From Nitrosomonas ureae (GTDB lineage: Bacteria; Pseudomonadota; Gammaproteobacteria; Burkholderiales; Nitrosomonadaceae), in contig NZ_LT907782.1 in NCBI RefSeq assembly GCF_900206265.1, positions 1,922,001 to 1,986,000 on the forward strand: a DNA stretch of 64,000 bases. The letters run 5' to 3'. The notes under the pieces are model-generated. The model had not been told where the DNA came from, did no database searches, and was given only the letters and a program-made list of their open reading frames with translations. The position numbers and the translations under genes are program-made. Below are positions 62,749 through 64,000 of the stretch, piece by piece (position 1 is the first letter of the stretch; the number at the start of each line of letters is the position of its first letter).

Positions 62749-64000
62749 AACAACACGTAGAACTAAGAAATCATTCCGTTGAGCTGCACAAATTTCGTAT
62801 GCGCCTTACTATTAGTGCAGGTTTTGTTCTTGTTCTTTTCCTGTTGCTTTATGCACGCTTCTATTTTTTACAGGTTGTTCAGCAGGAACACTACCATACG
62901 CTGGCAGAAGCGAATCGTATCTCCATTGCACCACTGGTGCCCTATCGTGGGTTGATTTCTGATCGAAATGGAAGGATATTGGCACAAAATTATTCAGCAT
63001 ATACGTTGGAAGTTGTACCCAGTAAAATTCAGGATCTTGAAACCACACTGAATGAATTGGCAGCAATCATTGAAATCACATCGACTGATCGTCAGCGGTT
63101 CAAAAAATTGTTAAAAGAAAGCAAGCGATTCAAAAGCCTACCTATCAGGCATCGTTTAACAGAGGTTGAGATTGCAACTTTTGCAGCCAATCGCTACCGT
63201 TTCCCTGGTATCGAAATCAGGGCCCAAGTATACCGTCAATATCCCGAAAAGGAGATGGTTTCACATGTTGTTGGTTATATCAGTCGTATCAATGACCATG
63301 ATCTCGAGCAACTGGAAAGTAATGGCGAGCTTCATAATTATCGCGGCTCTCATCACATTGGCAAAATTGGTATTGAGCAGAGTTACGAGAAACAACTGCA
63401 TGGCATCACAGGATTTGAAGAAGTAGAAACAGACGCAGCGGGTCGCTCTATTCGAGTTTTGTCACGAACACCCCCCACGCCCGGCAATAATTTAATCCTT
63501 ACGTTAGATCTTGGCCTGCAGGAAGTTGCTGAAATGGCATTTGGTGATCGCCGTGGTGCACTGGTGGCTTTGGATCCTAATAATGGAGAAGTGCTTGCTT
63601 TCGTCAGCAAACCGGGTTATGACAATAATCTATTTATCGGCGGCATAGATCAGGAAAACTGGAATTTACTTAACAACTCAATTGATCGCCCTCTCAATAA
63701 TCGAGCACTGCGAGGTGTATATCCTCCAGGATCAACCTTTAAGCCCTTTATGGCACTTGCCGCACTTGAACTGGGAAAACGCACGGCCGAATATAGTATG
63801 AGTGACCCCGGATATTTTTCCTTGCCTGGCGTTAGTCGACGCTACCGGGACTGGAAACCAGGTGGACATGGCAGAGTCGATTTGCACAAATCTTTAGTGG
63901 TTTCTTGCGATACCTATTATTACAGTCTAGCCAACGATCTCGGAATAGACAATATTCACAATTTTATCAGTCAATTTGGATTAGGCAGGAAAACAGGTAT
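62745..64000 (+). CDS. mrdA: Penicillin-binding protein 2 (MrdA), 3' end outside window
   Basis: The frame is open from ATG 62745 to the window edge (418 codons). One N-terminal membrane helix (ISAGFVLVLFLLLYARFYFL), the dimerisation domain with APYRG-type VPYRGLISDRNGRILAQNYS, HHIGKIGIEQSYEKQL, and the transpeptidase start with the active Ser in YPPGSTFKP. The SxN motif is seen as SCDTYYYSLA; the KTG lies beyond the edge. It crosslinks lateral peptidoglycan with RodA, which probably follows. Confidence 0.95.
   Translation, partial: MKQHVELRNHSVELHKFRMRLTISAGFVLVLFLLLYARFYFLQVVQQEHYHTLAEANRISIAPLVPYRGLISDRNGRILAQNYSAYTLEVVPSKIQDLETTLNELAAIIEITSTDRQRFKKLLKESKRFKSLPIRHRLTEVEIATFAANRYRFPGIEIRAQVYRQYPEKEMVSHVVGYISRINDHDLEQLESNGELHNYRGSHHIGKIGIEQSYEKQLHGITGFEEVETDAAGRSIRVLSRTPPTPGNNLILTLDLGLQEVAEMAFGDRRGALVALDPNNGEVLAFVSKPGYDNNLFIGGIDQENWNLLNNSIDRPLNNRALRGVYPPGSTFKPFMALAALELGKRTAEYSMSDPGYFSLPGVSRRYRDWKPGGHGRVDLHKSLVVSCDTYYYSLANDLGIDNIHNFISQFGLGRKTG

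Overview
The window looks like chromosome of a betaproteobacterium, most likely an ammonia oxidiser of the Nitrosomonas type. This is an inference from gene content and arrangement (gatCAB facing mreBCD-mrdA, scpAB after trpS, NnrS, CstA-YbdD, copper oxidases, many insertion sequences, an integron-like attC site). No amo, hao or rRNA gene is present to prove it.

Positions 1 to about 17.3 kb are an accessory mosaic. The left end (1-3.8 kb) is the end of an integrated element: a primase-like gene fragment, a cluster of TTACAACA-type repeats, three tiny genes, a lipoprotein, a Rap1a/Tai-like immunity-type protein and a DUF1566 protein. It closes with two successive 3' fragments of tRNA-Thr, the usual scar of tRNA-directed integration. 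An attC-like site follows at 4.13 kb, then an IS3-family copy that cuts off an AAA/RloC-like ATPase gene already broken by a stop codon. From 7.4 to 12.5 kb lies a small phage-like element (replication protein A, an excisionase-like HTH protein, a truncated integrase) carrying brnTA, a second toxin-antitoxin pair and a broken antitoxin. From 12.5 to 17.2 kb there is a graveyard of IS5, IS30 and IS3 elements, one nested in another, plus a relic second copy of the 11.5 kb antitoxin.

Positions 17.3 to 64 kb are mostly stable chromosome. Main blocks are: phoH; a minus-strand operon for sphingoid-base/ceramide-type lipid synthesis (acyl-AMP ligase, epimerase/reductase, ACP, serine-palmitoyltransferase-like enzyme) with a ceramidase-family membrane protein upstream; an intact IS3 copy with target duplication; radA; dTDP-sugar genes rfbA-rfbC; an ABC exporter whose ATPase motifs are all degenerate; O-antigen type genes (CapD/WbpM-like dehydratase, WecA-like transferase); serine-glyoxylate aminotransferase; an OafA-type acyltransferase; a toxin-antitoxin pair with a near-consensus promoter; nnrS; housekeeping genes (PHP phosphoesterase, yciO, M50 protease, trpS, scpA, scpB); cstA-ybdD; a dicarboxylate/amino acid symporter; suhB; an orphan NarL-type regulator followed by two multicopper oxidase genes; a MITE; gatCAB; and mreBCD-mrdA, cut by the right window edge.

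The most interesting unit is at 50.8-55.9 kb. The two adjacent multicopper oxidases have complementary copper ligands: the first keeps the domain-1 histidine pairs and lacks the C-terminal HCH cluster, and the second has lost the domain-1 pairs and keeps the full C-terminal cluster, fused to a cupredoxin and a beta-propeller. They could form a composite oxidase. The regulator gene and the oxidase operon share a nearly identical 20-bp element placed exactly 17 bp before a -10 box, which suggests a dedicated regulon.
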